DNA of 15,730 nucleotides from Actinomycetota bacterium (GCA_003157225.1 PMIZ01000200.1:210-15939); one strand, 5' to 3'; shown: positions 1-8,461, counted from the stretch's first letter. The notes: generated by a model not told the origin, from the letters alone. Numbers and translations: made by a program.

Positions 1-468
1 TGCGGCAAGTGCGTGCCCTGCCGGGTGGGAGCTACGCGCATGCTCGAGATCGTTGAGCGCATCTGCGCCGGCACCGCCGACTTGGAGGATGTCAAGGTGC
101 TCGAGCGCCTGGCTGCCGACGTGGCGGAGGGTTCGCTGTGCGCTCTCGGCGGCAGCGCGCCCAACCCGGTGCTTTCCATGCTGCGGTATTTCAAGGACGA
201 GATGCTCGCGCACGTGGAGGAGCACAGCTGCCCGGCCAAGGTATGCCGGCCGCTCATCCGCTACAGCATCGATCCGGAACTCTGCAACGGATGCCGCGCC
301 TGCTTCGCGGCCTGCGCGTCCGCGGCGATAAGCGGAGTGCGAAAAGAGCCGCATGTTATCGACCAGGAGACCTGCATCAAGTGCGACGCCTGCCGTCAAG
401 CATGCAAGTTCGGCGCGGTCCGGGTGGATACCGGGGCGCTCGCACTCGCCGAAGGGAGGGCCAGATGA
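1..468 (+). CDS. NuoF/HydB-like NADH-binding subunit, C-terminal part, with 2x[4Fe-4S] ferredoxin tail (5' partial)
   Basis: The reading frame is open from base 1, so only the last 155 residues are present. They begin with CGKCVPCR, the cluster-binding motif that follows the FMN/NADH domain in NuoF and in HydB of multimeric hydrogenases. SLCALG then supplies the fourth cysteine, and APNPVLSMLRYFKDE is the typical family C-terminal helix. After that comes a two-cluster ferredoxin domain (CNGCRACFAAC near residues 94-104 and CIKCDACRQAC near 121-131). Complex I NuoF lacks this domain, but HydB and StnA-type subunits have it. The expected role is to take hydride from NAD(P)H on FMN and pass electrons through [4Fe-4S] clusters to a partner. 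The stop TGA overlaps the ATG of the next gene (ATGA), so the two are translationally coupled and very likely subunits of one complex. The FMN/NADH-binding half lies outside the window, so the nucleotide used is unknown. Confidence 0.9.
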   Translation, partial: CGKCVPCRVGATRMLEIVERICAGTADLEDVKVLERLAADVAEGSLCALGGSAPNPVLSMLRYFKDEMLAHVEEHSCPAKVCRPLIRYSIDPELCNGCRACFAACASAAISGVRKEPHVIDQETCIKCDACRQACKFGAVRVDTGALALAEGRAR

Positions 469-3400
469 GCACCGCCACCAAGACAGCCGTCAGGCTCGAG
501 ATAGACGGCCGAGCCTTTGAAGCCCTCCAGGGCGAGACGGTCCTGGAAGTGGCACGGCGCGAGGGCATCGACATCCCGTCGCTTTGCCACATCTCAGGTA
601 CCGCGCCCTGGGCGGGCTGCCGCCTCTGCCTGGTGGAGGTGGAAGGGGTCGACAAGCTCCAGGCCGCGTGCACCACTTGGGTCGCCGACGGCATGGCAGT
701 GAAGACGCACACGCCGCATGTGCTCGCTCGCCGCGAGAGCTATCTCAAGATGTACCTCTCCGACCACAATGCGTACTGCGAGGCACCCTGCTCGCACGCC
801 TGCCCCGCACACATCGATGTCCCCCGATACATGGCCGCCTTGGCCGCCGGCGACGCCGCCGGCGCCGCGGCGATAGTCCGCGAAGAAATGCCCTTCCCCG
901 GCATCCTCGGGCGCATCTGCCCGCGCTACTGTGAGCCGGTCTGCCGCCGGGCGCAGGCGGACGAAGCCATCGCCATTTGCGCGCTGCATCGCGCGGCCGC
1001 CGACCACGAGGGCGTCGGAGGCGCCCGGCACGCGCTTGGCGCCGGGGCTGTCCCGAGCGGCCGGCGGGTCGCGGTGGCCGGCGCGGGCCCCGCCGGCCTG
1101 GCTGCCGCGTGGTTCCTCGTCCAACGGGGCCATCAGGTCACTCTCTATGACTTGAGCGAGAAGGCAGGAGGCACGCTCCGTTACCTCATCCCGGAGTTCC
1201 AGTTGCCTGAAGAGGTCCTCGACGAAGAGCTGCGGCCGCTTTGGGAGGCGGGGGTCCGCTTCGTGGGCGGTTCCAAGCTCGGCCGAGAGGTCGATCCGGA
1301 GATGCTGCTCGACGCCGGCTTCGACGCGGTGGTGATCAGCGTGGGCGCTGGGCCGACAGGTGCCGGCGCGGACGCCAAGACTCAAGCCCTCAACGGGCTC
1401 GAAGTGCTGCGCAAAGCCCGGTGCGGTGACTCGCTCCGCTTCGCCGGCAAGGTGGTCGTGAGCGGCGATGGCTTCACTGCCGTCGACGTGGCCAGGACGG
1501 CCCTCCGCTTGGGCGCCGACGAAGTCGTGGTAGTCCCGTCGAGCGAGGCCGGCGGCATCCGAGCCGAAGGCCACGACGTAGACGTGGCGCGCGAGGAAGG
1601 CGTCAAGTTCGAGGTCGGTGCGCCGGCGAGAAAGGCCACTACCGAAGCCGGCACCGTGATCGATGGGTCCGACCCAGCCGGCCCCGCCGACGCGCAGGCC
1701 AACCGGTATACGGGTCGCACGTCCCGAGAAGGCATCTTCGCGGCGGGAGATGTGACCGGCGGCGAGCGATCGGTCATCCATGCCGTTGCCGATGGCAAGC
1801 GCACGGCGCTTGCCATCGACGCCTGGTTACGCGGAGTCGATTTGGCGGAGTTGGAGGACCGGCTCGTCGCGTACGACAAGCTGCCATATCTTCAGCAACT
1901 CGCCGACGAACCGGAGATCGGCGCGCTTGGCCGGCGGCTGGCCGAGCGCGCCCCGGTGTGGCTCCACATGGGGGCCGCCGCCGAGCCCGCGGCTCGGGCG
2001 GCCATGCCCAAGGTGGCCCGCTCCGACAGCCTCTCGCGCCTGGATGTCGAGGTCGAGACCGGCTTGAGCCTCGCCGAGGCGCAAGCGGAGGCCAAGCGCT
2101 GCCTGCAGTGCGTTTGCCCGAGTCTGGGCTCCTGCGATTTGCAGCGGCTGGGCGTCGAGTACGGCATCACCAAGAACGAGCTAGTGGCGCGAGACAGCCG
2201 CGTGCGGGTGGTCGAGCCCCAGTACGAGCATCCCTTCATCCGCCGGGCCATGGAACGGTGCATCGCCTGCGGGCGATGCGTCCGGGTCTGTCGAGACGTG
2301 GCCGGACCAGCCTGCTACGACTTCACTGGGCGTGGTTTCACCATGAACGTGGACACACCCTACAGCGAAGCCCTCCAGCTGGCCGACTGCGTTACCTGCG
2401 GCCGCTGCGTGAGCAGCTGCCCCACGGGAGCGCTCACCTTCAACGAGCGCGCGCTCAGCTCGTTCAAGGTCGACGAGAGCCGCTGCATCATGTGCAAGGC
2501 TTGCGTCGACGTTTGCCCGGTGGACGCCCTCGAAGAGACCAACCACTTCGAGGACGCTCGTGCCAAGTGGCTCGAGCTCGTGGCCCAGGGGAGCCAGCTT
2601 GCAGGTGGCCACCGCATGTGCGCCGGCTGCGGCGCCCCCGTCGTCGTGCGGCAGGTCTTGATGGGCGCGAGTGATCCGGTGGTGGTGGCGGCGGCCACTG
2701 GGTGCCTCGAGGTCAGCACCACCATCTACCCCTACACGTCCTGGAAGGGCGGCTTCATCCACACTGCCTTCGAGAACGCGGCCGCCACCCTGAGCGGTGT
2801 GGAGACCGCATACCGAGCGCTCAAGAAGAAGGGGCTTCTCGAGGAGAACGTCAAGTTCATCGCCTTTGGCGGCGATGGCGGCACCTACGACATAGGCCTG
2901 CAATCGTTGTCCGGCGCGATGGAGCGCGGTCACAAGATGTTGTACGTCTGCTACGACAACGGCGCCTATATGAACACCGGCTTTCAGCGTTCGGGGGCAA
3001 CGCCGGAGGGTGCCTGGACCACCACCAGCCCGATCGGCGAGGAATCCGCCGGCAAGCTCCAGCACCGCAAAAATTTGACCGAGGTGATGATCGCCCACGG
3101 CCTGGGCTACGTGGCCCAGGCGTCGCCGCACGACCCGCGCGACCTGGTGCGCAAGGCCGCAAAGGCCCTGTCCGTGGACGGGCCGAGTTTCCTCAATATC
3201 CTCTCGCCCTGTCCTCGTGGCTGGCGCTCGGATGGCGCGGAGACAATCGACCTGGCGCGCGAAGCGGTGAATACCTGCTACTGGCCCCTGTTCGAGTGCG
3301 AGAACGGCGAATACCGCCTCACGTACCGTCCGCACTACAAGCTGCCACTGGTGCCCTGGCTCAAACGCCAGGGTCGTTTCGCCCACCTCTTCCAGCCCGG

Positions 3401-3533
3401 GTACGAATGGGCCCTCGAGAACCTGGAGACTTGGGTAGACGACGAGTGGGAGAAGCTGCTTCGCAAGTGCGGGCAGCCGAGCGAGGAAGACTGGCAGGCC
3501 CACCTGCAGGCGAGCGGCTGTCTGCTCAGGTAG
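465..3533 (+). CDS. NuoG-[2Fe-2S] / GltD-NfnB-like flavoprotein / polyferredoxin / PorB fusion (putative NAD(P)-linked pyruvate oxidoreductase subunit)
   Basis: The protein has 1022 residues from the ATG that overlaps the upstream stop. Domains in order are as follows. (1) NuoG-type [2Fe-2S], C41-x10-C52-x2-C55-x13-C69. (2) GltD-type N-terminal Fe-S domain, about 88-180, with C105, C109, C113, C152, C156, C160 and HIDVPRY/PFPGILGR. (3) FAD domain with GAGPAG at 206-211, a second Rossmann motif at 334-341 and AAGD at 426-429. (4) A cysteine-rich segment with RCLQCVCP, then NuoG/HydA-like double [4Fe-4S] (C599-C609, C642-C652). (5) Ferredoxin cluster C674-C684. (6) PorB, about 714-1022, with CAGCG (C719, C722), C747 and SPCPRGW (C916) as ligands of the proximal cluster. 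The thiamine-diphosphate motif is GDGG 803-806 followed by YDNGAYMNTG 830-839. PorB makes acetyl-CoA from pyruvate together with PorA/PorG, which are not in the window. The fusion should channel electrons between pyruvate and the NuoF-like partner. The closest concepts are Stn/HydABC complexes and phenylglyoxylate:NAD+ oxidoreductase. Domain calls are firm; the overall reaction is inferred. Confidence 0.93.
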   Translation: MSTATKTAVRLEIDGRAFEALQGETVLEVARREGIDIPSLCHISGTAPWAGCRLCLVEVEGVDKLQAACTTWVADGMAVKTHTPHVLARRESYLKMYLSDHNAYCEAPCSHACPAHIDVPRYMAALAAGDAAGAAAIVREEMPFPGILGRICPRYCEPVCRRAQADEAIAICALHRAAADHEGVGGARHALGAGAVPSGRRVAVAGAGPAGLAAAWFLVQRGHQVTLYDLSEKAGGTLRYLIPEFQLPEEVLDEELRPLWEAGVRFVGGSKLGREVDPEMLLDAGFDAVVISVGAGPTGAGADAKTQALNGLEVLRKARCGDSLRFAGKVVVSGDGFTAVDVARTALRLGADEVVVVPSSEAGGIRAEGHDVDVAREEGVKFEVGAPARKATTEAGTVIDGSDPAGPADAQANRYTGRTSREGIFAAGDVTGGERSVIHAVADGKRTALAIDAWLRGVDLAELEDRLVAYDKLPYLQQLADEPEIGALGRRLAERAPVWLHMGAAAEPAARAAMPKVARSDSLSRLDVEVETGLSLAEAQAEAKRCLQCVCPSLGSCDLQRLGVEYGITKNELVARDSRVRVVEPQYEHPFIRRAMERCIACGRCVRVCRDVAGPACYDFTGRGFTMNVDTPYSEALQLADCVTCGRCVSSCPTGALTFNERALSSFKVDESRCIMCKACVDVCPVDALEETNHFEDARAKWLELVAQGSQLAGGHRMCAGCGAPVVVRQVLMGASDPVVVAAATGCLEVSTTIYPYTSWKGGFIHTAFENAAATLSGVETAYRALKKKGLLEENVKFIAFGGDGGTYDIGLQSLSGAMERGHKMLYVCYDNGAYMNTGFQRSGATPEGAWTTTSPIGEESAGKLQHRKNLTEVMIAHGLGYVAQASPHDPRDLVRKAAKALSVDGPSFLNILSPCPRGWRSDGAETIDLAREAVNTCYWPLFECENGEYRLTYRPHYKLPLVPWLKRQGRFAHLFQPGYEWALENLETWVDDEWEKLLRKCGQPSEEDWQAHLQASGCLLR

Positions 3534-3539
3534 ACCGAC

Positions 3540-4166
3540 GTGGACGACCTCGGGATACGACGACTGACCGAAGAGGGAGTCGTGCACGACCATGTCCATT
3601 TTCAGCCGCAGTGGGGCCGCCGCCTGAACAACCCCCGCCGCCTGGAAACGCAATTGAGCGACCAAGATCTGGCCCGCTTGCTCGCGTTGCGCGGCGACGA
3701 GGACCTCATCGATCTTGGCAGCGGCACGGGCTTCTATACCGATCGCATGGCCGCCCTCACTACCGGCATCGTCTACGCGGTCGAACTGCAGCCAGAGATG
3801 AGCGACCTCTACCGCGAGCGAGGAGTACCCACCAACGTGCGGCTGATCCCCGGTGATGTCACCTGTCTGTCGCTTGCACCGGCAAGCGCCGATGTGGCCT
3901 GCTGCATCGCCACCTACCACGAGACCGAAGGCCGCCTGGACCTCCAGGGCTTGGCGCGGATCCTGCGACCCAGGGGAAGGCTGATCGTCATCGACTGGCG
4001 CAAGGACCCGGAGTCGTGGGAGAGCGGCCCACCCGAGGGTATCCGCTACGGTAAGGAAGAGGTCGCGAGAAGTTTCAGTCCCTACTTCAAGGCCACCCTC
4101 GCCCAGAACCTCGGCCGCTTCATGTTCGTGGTGGCAGCCGACCGCGAGGACACTCAGCCGGCCTAG
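3540..4166 (+). CDS. class I SAM-dependent methyltransferase
   Basis: The 208-residue product starts at a GTG six bases after the stop of the PorB fusion gene; no strong Shine-Dalgarno is visible, so it may depend on coupling. The glycine-rich SAM motif I is LIDLGSGTGFYTDRMA (about 56-71). An acidic residue at the end of strand 2 (VELQPEM, E82) would bind the ribose. The post-motif region ARILRPRGRLIVIDW is a typical motif III. The fold is the UbiE/Methyltransf_11 type, so a small molecule, lipid or protein substrate is possible. The N-terminal segment HDHVHFQPQWGRRLNNPRR looks like a substrate-binding extension, and I do not recognise a specific family from it. Its position suggests cotranscription with the oxidoreductase genes, but nothing links it functionally. 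Its last four bases overlap the convergent arfB gene. Confidence 0.85.
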   Translation: MDDLGIRRLTEEGVVHDHVHFQPQWGRRLNNPRRLETQLSDQDLARLLALRGDEDLIDLGSGTGFYTDRMAALTTGIVYAVELQPEMSDLYRERGVPTNVRLIPGDVTCLSLAPASADVACCIATYHETEGRLDLQGLARILRPRGRLIVIDWRKDPESWESGPPEGIRYGKEEVARSFSPYFKATLAQNLGRFMFVVAADREDTQPA

Positions 4167-4591
4167 TCTTCGCCGCCGAGATCGAGGTTACGCTCTTTCT
4201 TGAGCCGGCTGCGCTGCCGCTTCTCTTCCAGCCGTCTCTCCTTGACCCGCACCGGAACATTGACCGGCGCCCGCTCGGGCGCCTCGGTCAAGGCGTCTCC
4301 GAGAAGCTGGGCGAAACGTCGTACTGCCGCTTCGCGATTGGCCGACTGCGTGCGATGACGTTGCGACACCACCCGAAGGATCCCGTCCCGGTTGATGCGC
4401 CCGGGCAGACGGCGTCGCACCAACTCACGCTGCTCCGGCGAGAGCGACGGGGACCGATTGAGATCGAACAGCAGGGTCACCCGGGTGCTCACCTTGTTGA
4501 CGTTCTGCCCTCCCGGACCGCTACTGCGGGAAGTGGTGAAGGCGAGCTCGTCTTCGGGGATCTGGAGATCCTCGCTCACCTCGATTGCCAT
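4163..4591 (-). CDS. arfB: peptidyl-tRNA hydrolase ArfB (ribosome rescue factor)
   Basis: The product has 142 residues. SRSSGPGGQNVNKVSTR (about 21-37) contains the GGQ catalytic motif (27-29) of class I release factors, placed near the N-terminus as in ArfB/YaeJ and without codon-recognition domains. The C-terminal third is strongly basic (RLEEKRQRSRLKKERN). In the family, such a tail inserts into the empty mRNA channel of stalled ribosomes. The expected reaction is hydrolysis of peptidyl-tRNA on non-stop ribosomes. The length matches the family. The gene starts eight bases after the stop of the CoA-binding protein gene, so it is the last gene of a HAD / CoA-binding / arfB cluster. It converges on the methyltransferase gene with a 4-base overlap. 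Confidence 0.92.
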   Translation of the reverse strand: MAIEVSEDLQIPEDELAFTTSRSSGPGGQNVNKVSTRVTLLFDLNRSPSLSPEQRELVRRRLPGRINRDGILRVVSQRHRTQSANREAAVRRFAQLLGDALTEAPERAPVNVPVRVKERRLEEKRQRSRLKKERNLDLGGED

Positions 4592-4599
4592 CTACCCGC

Positions 4600-4986
4600 C
4601 TAGGTGGTCCGCAGAATGCAGTGGCCGGCGATTGCTTCCATGCCGTGCTCCTCGCAGAAGGTAAGCGCCTCGTCGGACTCCGCCCCTGGCTGGAACCAGA
4701 CGTTCATGATCCCGCACTCCTCAGCCTCTCGCACCACCTTCTCCCCCTGCTTCGGCGGCACCACGATGAGCACCCGTTCCACCGTCTCGGGCAGCGTATG
4801 CAGGTTGGGATAGCAAGTCTCGCCCTCCACCTCGGTCGCCTTGGGGTTCACCGGGTAGACCCGCTTGCCCCGCTTCTGAAGCTCGCGGAAGGTGATATTC
4901 CCGAACTTGCTCCGATCCTCCGACGCTCCGACCACGGCCCAGCATTGAGCCCGTATGAACTTGTCCAGACTCTCCCTACTTGCCAT
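4600..4986 (-). CDS. CoA-binding domain protein, YccU family
   Basis: A 128-residue single-domain protein of the CoA_binding_2 (YccU) family. It shows the Rossmann signature WAVVGASEDRSKFGN (about 16-30), the strand RVYPVNPKA, and the IVVPP and WFQPGAES loops that shape the nucleotide pocket. The end, HGMEAIAGHCILRT, corresponds to the conserved C-terminal segment containing a cysteine. The family resembles the CoA-binding part of succinyl-CoA synthetase but lacks the rest of the enzyme, and its role is not established. The start ATG lies inside the end of the HAD gene (11-base overlap), so expression is probably coupled to it. Confidence 0.9.
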   Translation of the reverse strand: MASRESLDKFIRAQCWAVVGASEDRSKFGNITFRELQKRGKRVYPVNPKATEVEGETCYPNLHTLPETVERVLIVVPPKQGEKVVREAEECGIMNVWFQPGAESDEALTFCEEHGMEAIAGHCILRTT

Positions 4987-5662
4987 CGTTCGTCTCCGCT
5001 TCTGTTCGCTCGAGGGCCGCTACGACCGATCGGTCGAGCTCTCGTATCGATTCGATCACTGTGTCTGCCCTGGCTAGGACCCCGGCTGAAGGCGGATAGG
5101 CCGGGTTCGGGACCGCCACCACTGCCAGGCCGGCCGAGAGAGCTGCCTCAATGCCGCTCGCGGAGTCCTCGACGGCCGCCGCCCGTGCGGGAGTCGTCCC
5201 CAGGCGAATGCACGCCTCCCGGTACACATCCGGCGCAGGCTTGCCCCGAGCCACCTCATCCGACGACACGACGGCGGTGAAGCGATCCCGCAGACCGGCC
5301 AACTCCAGCGCGTAGTCGATAAGTTCCCGCGGGGAGGACGAAGCTACACCTAGTCGATAGACGGCAGCGAGATCGGCGATGGCCTCGCGTGCGCCCGGCA
5401 TGAGCGGCAGCTGCCGAGCATAGCGCGCCCTCAGCTCCCCGACGATGCCATCGTAGATCTCTTGATCGGACTGGCGCACTCCGTTGTGCTCTCGCATGTG
5501 GGCGGCCCATCTCATCGAGTTCGCCCCCATCACCGCGGGCTGGTCGAACTCATCCCAATGGCCTCCATGCGCCAGAGCGAAATCGTGCCGCACGTCGTCC
5601 CACAACGCCTCGCTGTCGAGGATGACGCCATCTAGATCGAAGATGACCGTATCGATACCCAT
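4976..5662 (-). CDS. HAD superfamily hydrolase, beta-phosphoglucomutase/phosphatase-like
   Basis: The 228-residue product has all four HAD motifs: FDLDGVILDSE with nucleophile D9 and acid D11, SSS at 108-110, the motif III lysine in GKPAPDVY (K141), and EDSASGIEAA with the metal-binding acids E165/D166. A helical cap domain sits between motifs I and II (subclass I, like phosphoglycolate phosphatase and beta-phosphoglucomutase). It likely hydrolyses or isomerises a small phosphorylated metabolite; the substrate cannot be read from the sequence. I chose the ATG at 5662 because it places MGIDTVIFDLDG at the normal N-terminus. The frame remains open far upstream across guaB, but that part is antisense to a real gene. 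A GTG six codons further upstream is a possible alternative start. Confidence 0.88.
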   Translation of the reverse strand: MGIDTVIFDLDGVILDSEALWDDVRHDFALAHGGHWDEFDQPAVMGANSMRWAAHMREHNGVRQSDQEIYDGIVGELRARYARQLPLMPGAREAIADLAAVYRLGVASSSPRELIDYALELAGLRDRFTAVVSSDEVARGKPAPDVYREACIRLGTTPARAAAVEDSASGIEAALSAGLAVVAVPNPAYPPSAGVLARADTVIESIRELDRSVVAALERTEAETNDGK

Positions 5663-5680
5663 GGTGTGGTAGGTTAACAC

Positions 5681-5858
5681 GAGGCTTCGCCCCCGATTCG
5701 AAACGGCCTCTCGGCCGCCGAGGTCGCGCTGAGCGGTGTGATGCTTCGTTCTCGGTCGCCGGCGTAGCGCTGCTACGCTTGCTCCCTGCGTCCCTGCCTC
5801 GCCCGCGCCGATCGCGCCCCAGCGGCGAAAGGCCCTTCCGATTCGGGGGCGAAGCCTC
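5681..5858. repeat. long imperfect inverted repeat with internal hairpins, intergenic
   Basis: The spacer between the divergent HAD gene and guaB (5663-5914, about 250 bases) contains no credible gene. Bases 5681-5710 and 5829-5858 are reverse complements at 26 of 30 positions, including 16 consecutive perfect pairs (5681-5696 with 5843-5858). Inside lie two small hairpins: CTCGG/CCGAG at 5710-5722 and GCGTAGC/GCTACGC with a three-base loop at 5762-5778. The whole could fold as a branched structure of about 178 bases. It could be a MITE/REP-like element, a structured leader or a small RNA. I see no target duplication and no transposase. Confidence 0.6.
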
Positions 5859-5887
5859 GCATGCATGCAATCCTGGGCGCTTTTCGC

Positions 5888-7396
<1,509 letters not shown>

Positions 7397-7399
7397 AGC

Positions 7400-7466
7400 G
7401 ACCGGGGCTACGGGCTCCGCTCGCTCATGCGAGTACGCGTAGGCTTGCCCCCCGGCAGCCCCGGTC
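7400..7466 (+). terminator. stem-loop immediately after guaB, likely terminator
   Basis: A perfect 10-bp inverted repeat, GACCGGGGCT at 7400-7409 and AGCCCCGGTC at 7457-7466, begins three bases after the guaB stop. It is followed by TTGT, only a weak T-rich tail, and the loop is long (47 bases). It is probably a transcription terminator or 3'-end stabilising structure. Because the tail is poor, intrinsic termination is uncertain. Confidence 0.5.
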
Positions 7467-7492
7467 TTGTCATGGGTGGGGGGGGGAATAAT
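7467..7492 (+). promoter_or_regulatory. possible promoter with a G9 homopolymer in the spacer
   Basis: TTGTCA at 7467-7472 matches the -35 consensus at five of six positions, and AATAAT at 7487-7492 matches the -10 consensus at five of six. The spacer is only 14 bases and contains nine consecutive G residues (7478-7486). A 14-base spacer is short for a sigma-70 type promoter. Slippage in the G run would change it. It points at the structured non-coding stretch that follows. Speculative. Confidence 0.25.
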
Positions 7493-7499
7493 TCATCTT

Positions 7500-7643
7500 G
7501 CCGTCACCGCGGCCGTGAGCGGCGGGATGCTGGGCCGGACGTTGGTGGCCGGAGGGCAGTGTTGCGGCCTCGGGACTGCGAGTGGCGGAACGCCGCCCGT
7601 ACTTGGGCCGGGGCGTTAGCAAGCGAACGGTCCCGAGGCCGCA
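7500..7643 (+). ncRNA. structured non-coding stretch between convergent guaB and recO (candidate RNA or bidirectional terminator)
   Basis: No credible protein is encoded between guaB and recO (7397-7674). Bases 7500-7523 form a hairpin (GCCGTCAC paired with GTGA-g-CGGC, one bulge). Bases 7563-7576 (TGCGGCCTCGGGAC) pair perfectly with 7630-7643 over 14 bp and enclose further nested stems (GGCG/CGCC at 7584-7594; GCCC/GGGC within 7590-7617). It does not match tRNA, tmRNA, SRP RNA or a riboswitch I can recognise. No U-tract follows on either strand, which argues against a simple intrinsic terminator. The strand is assigned only because of the promoter-like boxes just upstream. Confidence 0.3.
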
Positions 7644-7674
7644 GCACCACTCACTGGAGCCGTGAAGACCCGGC

Positions 7675-8391
7675 CTAGTGCCCGTGATACGACAGAATCT
7701 GCGTCAGCACCTGCTCAACTTCCGCCAGAGCCCGTTCGTCCAGGTCGAAGCCATCAAGCTCGGCTAGAGGGTTGGTGAGGAGGGTCTCCAGGGTAGCAAC
7801 GGCGCCTTGCGTGACCGGGAAGCAGGAGACCTCCCCGTTTGAGCCGCAGGCCTCGCACACCATTCCACCTAGACCGGCTGAGAATCCGTGAAACGGCCCT
7901 TCATTGCTGCACACCACGCATCTTGACATGCCGGGCGCGTAGCCCAACAAGGCCAGCAGCTTGAGTCTGGTGGCAAGGACCGTGCTCGCTGCCACGGCCT
8001 GGTCGTCCGATTCGGCGAGGCGGGCGATCCCGCGCACCAGCAGATTGAAGGCCGGCGCGCTCCCTTCCTCTCCGGGGAACAGATGTCGCACCGCTTGGAA
8101 AAGCCGTGCGCCCTCCTCGAGCCGGAAGAGCTCGTCGCGCACTCCCTGGAAGGTCCGTAGGGTATCGACACCGACCACTGTGTAGAGGCCCCGTCCCGCG
8201 TAGAGACTGGCCCGCACCAGGCTGAAGGGCTCTAGACGGCCGCCCACCTTGGACTTCGTCCGTCTGACCCCCTTGGCGATCGCGCTCAGCCGTCCACGTT
8301 CCCGCGTGTACAGAGTGACTATGCGATCGGCCTCGCTATAGCGCATGGAGCCTATGACCAGCGCTTCAGTAGTGAAGAAGCGGGAACTCAT
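7675..8391 (-). CDS. recO: DNA repair protein RecO
   Basis: The 238-residue product matches RecO in length and layout. The N-terminal OB-fold region starts SRFFTTEALVIGSMRYSEADRIVTLYT, and GVRRTKSKVGGRLEPF is the conserved strand-loop. The helical C-terminal domain carries a zinc site (C158, C161, C179, C182). RecO binds single-stranded DNA and, with RecR, loads RecA onto SSB-coated gaps in the RecFOR pathway. The ATG at 8391 gives the expected N-terminus; only a weak Shine-Dalgarno is visible. It is the last gene of the long minus-strand operon, 70 bases after deoC, in the position it holds downstream of era in many Gram-positive genomes. Confidence 0.95.
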   Translation of the reverse strand: MSSRFFTTEALVIGSMRYSEADRIVTLYTRERGRLSAIAKGVRRTKSKVGGRLEPFSLVRASLYAGRGLYTVVGVDTLRTFQGVRDELFRLEEGARLFQAVRHLFPGEEGSAPAFNLLVRGIARLAESDDQAVAASTVLATRLKLLALLGYAPGMSRCVVCSNEGPFHGFSAGLGGMVCEACGSNGEVSCFPVTQGAVATLETLLTNPLAELDGFDLDERALAEVEQVLTQILSYHGH

Positions 8392-8461
8392 CAGGGCAAT
8401 TACCTGGTCGGCCGCCGAGCGGGGATGGTTCGCCGCCAGAGCTCGCTGCGAGGCCGCGCGC

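Noticed and set aside
594..1781. 395-codon open frame on the minus strand opposite the GltD-like module
   Set aside because: It is a shadow of a strongly supported coding frame and shows no family motifs.
2560..2640. Idea that the PorB fusion is an assembly join or frameshift product
   Set aside because: The frame is continuous through the linker and the ferredoxin-to-PorB spacing is natural. Codon use shows no break by eye; only reads could exclude it fully.
2181..3920. Long open frame on the minus strand opposite the PorB region
   Set aside because: It is antisense to PorB and methyltransferase domains with clear motifs, has no recognisable family, and is expected from high-GC codon bias.
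4585..5280. 231-codon plus-strand frame opposite the CoA-binding and HAD genes
   Set aside because: Antisense shadow with proline-rich, low-complexity translation and no family match.
7427..7678. 83-codon plus-strand frame in the guaB-recO spacer
   Set aside because: Arg/Gly-rich composition, no ribosome binding site, runs across the G9 tract and hairpins; more likely non-coding.
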